DNA of 64,000 nucleotides from NCBI GenBank assembly GCA_021325255.1, contig JAJPHP010000071.1, positions 155,891 to 219,890 of the forward strand, given 5' to 3'. Numbering within the stretch: position 1 is the first letter of the stretch; every line of letters starts with the position of its first letter. Of this stretch, positions 63,983-64,000 are shown piece after piece. Origin of the DNA: Nitrososphaerota archaeon. GTDB lineage: Archaea > Thermoproteota > Nitrososphaeria > Nitrososphaerales > CADDZS01. The translations under genes and the position numbers were made by a program. Below the pieces are notes generated by a model. That model was not told the DNA's origin. It saw only the letters and a list, made by a program, of their open reading frames with translations, and searched no databases.

Positions 63983-64000
63983 TGAGCAATGAAGCCTTCA

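Overview
The window looks archaeal. Several genes have A/T-rich TATA-like boxes about 25-38 bp upstream of the first codon, few have a visible ribosome-binding site, and TTG and GTG starts are common. The gene content fits: a TrmB-family regulator, tandem winged-helix regulators, two F420-type LLM oxidoreductases, a zinc-ribbon/Yip1-like membrane protein and VapBC-type loci. Base composition is near 50% GC. A heterotrophic member of the Thermoproteota (for example a Nitrososphaeria lineage that does not oxidise ammonia) is my best inference, but no rRNA, tRNA or ribosomal protein gene is present to prove it.

Layout. 1-3.5 kb: hydantoinase/oxoprolinase pair 1 (hyuB cut by the window edge, hyuA). 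4.2-7.1 kb: bacterial-type PEP carboxylase. 8-12.9 kb: zinc-ribbon membrane protein, then a peptide/solute ABC importer (Tat-type binding protein and two permeases, no ATPases). 13-24.5 kb: catabolic block with an M29/NicX-like metalloenzyme, two amidases, two LLM flavin/F420 enzymes, an EamA transporter, a class III CoA-transferase, a frameshifted flavoprotein and a creatininase-family amidohydrolase. 24.5-32.3 kb: orphan binding protein, M20 amidohydrolase, hydantoinase pair 2. 32.4-35.8 kb: redox cassette (ferredoxin, FrdA-like flavoprotein, GltD/PreT-like NADPH oxidoreductase). 35.8-40.8 kb: VapBC-like pair, TrmB, ParB-like protein, FkbM methyltransferase, winged-helix/membrane pair. 41-45.6 kb: exported proteins, DedA, amidohydrolase, Gfo/Idh/MocA dehydrogenase. 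45.7-47.1 kb: decaying toxin-antitoxin locus and gene relics. 47.4-49.3 kb: isochorismatase-like hydrolase and a molybdopterin/Rieske fusion. 49.6-59.3 kb: third amidase, then alternating AspA-like deacylases (three) and FluG-like amidohydrolases (two), ending with a third orphan binding protein. 59.4-64 kb: relics, cupin, carboxymuconolactone-decarboxylase-like protein, a divergent Gfo/Idh-like protein, and two copies of an unusual promoter module with two palindromes.

Together the genes describe an organism that imports small peptide- or amide-like compounds and hydrolyses C-N bonds: hydantoins or oxoprolines, amides, N-acyl amino acids and creatinine-like lactams. The products probably pass through CoA-transfer, LLM and flavoprotein redox steps. 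No exact substrate can be read from sequence alone. Frameshifts and relics (about 23.2, 46-47, 59.5 and 60-61 kb) point to gene turnover, although single-base errors in an assembled genome could explain some of them.
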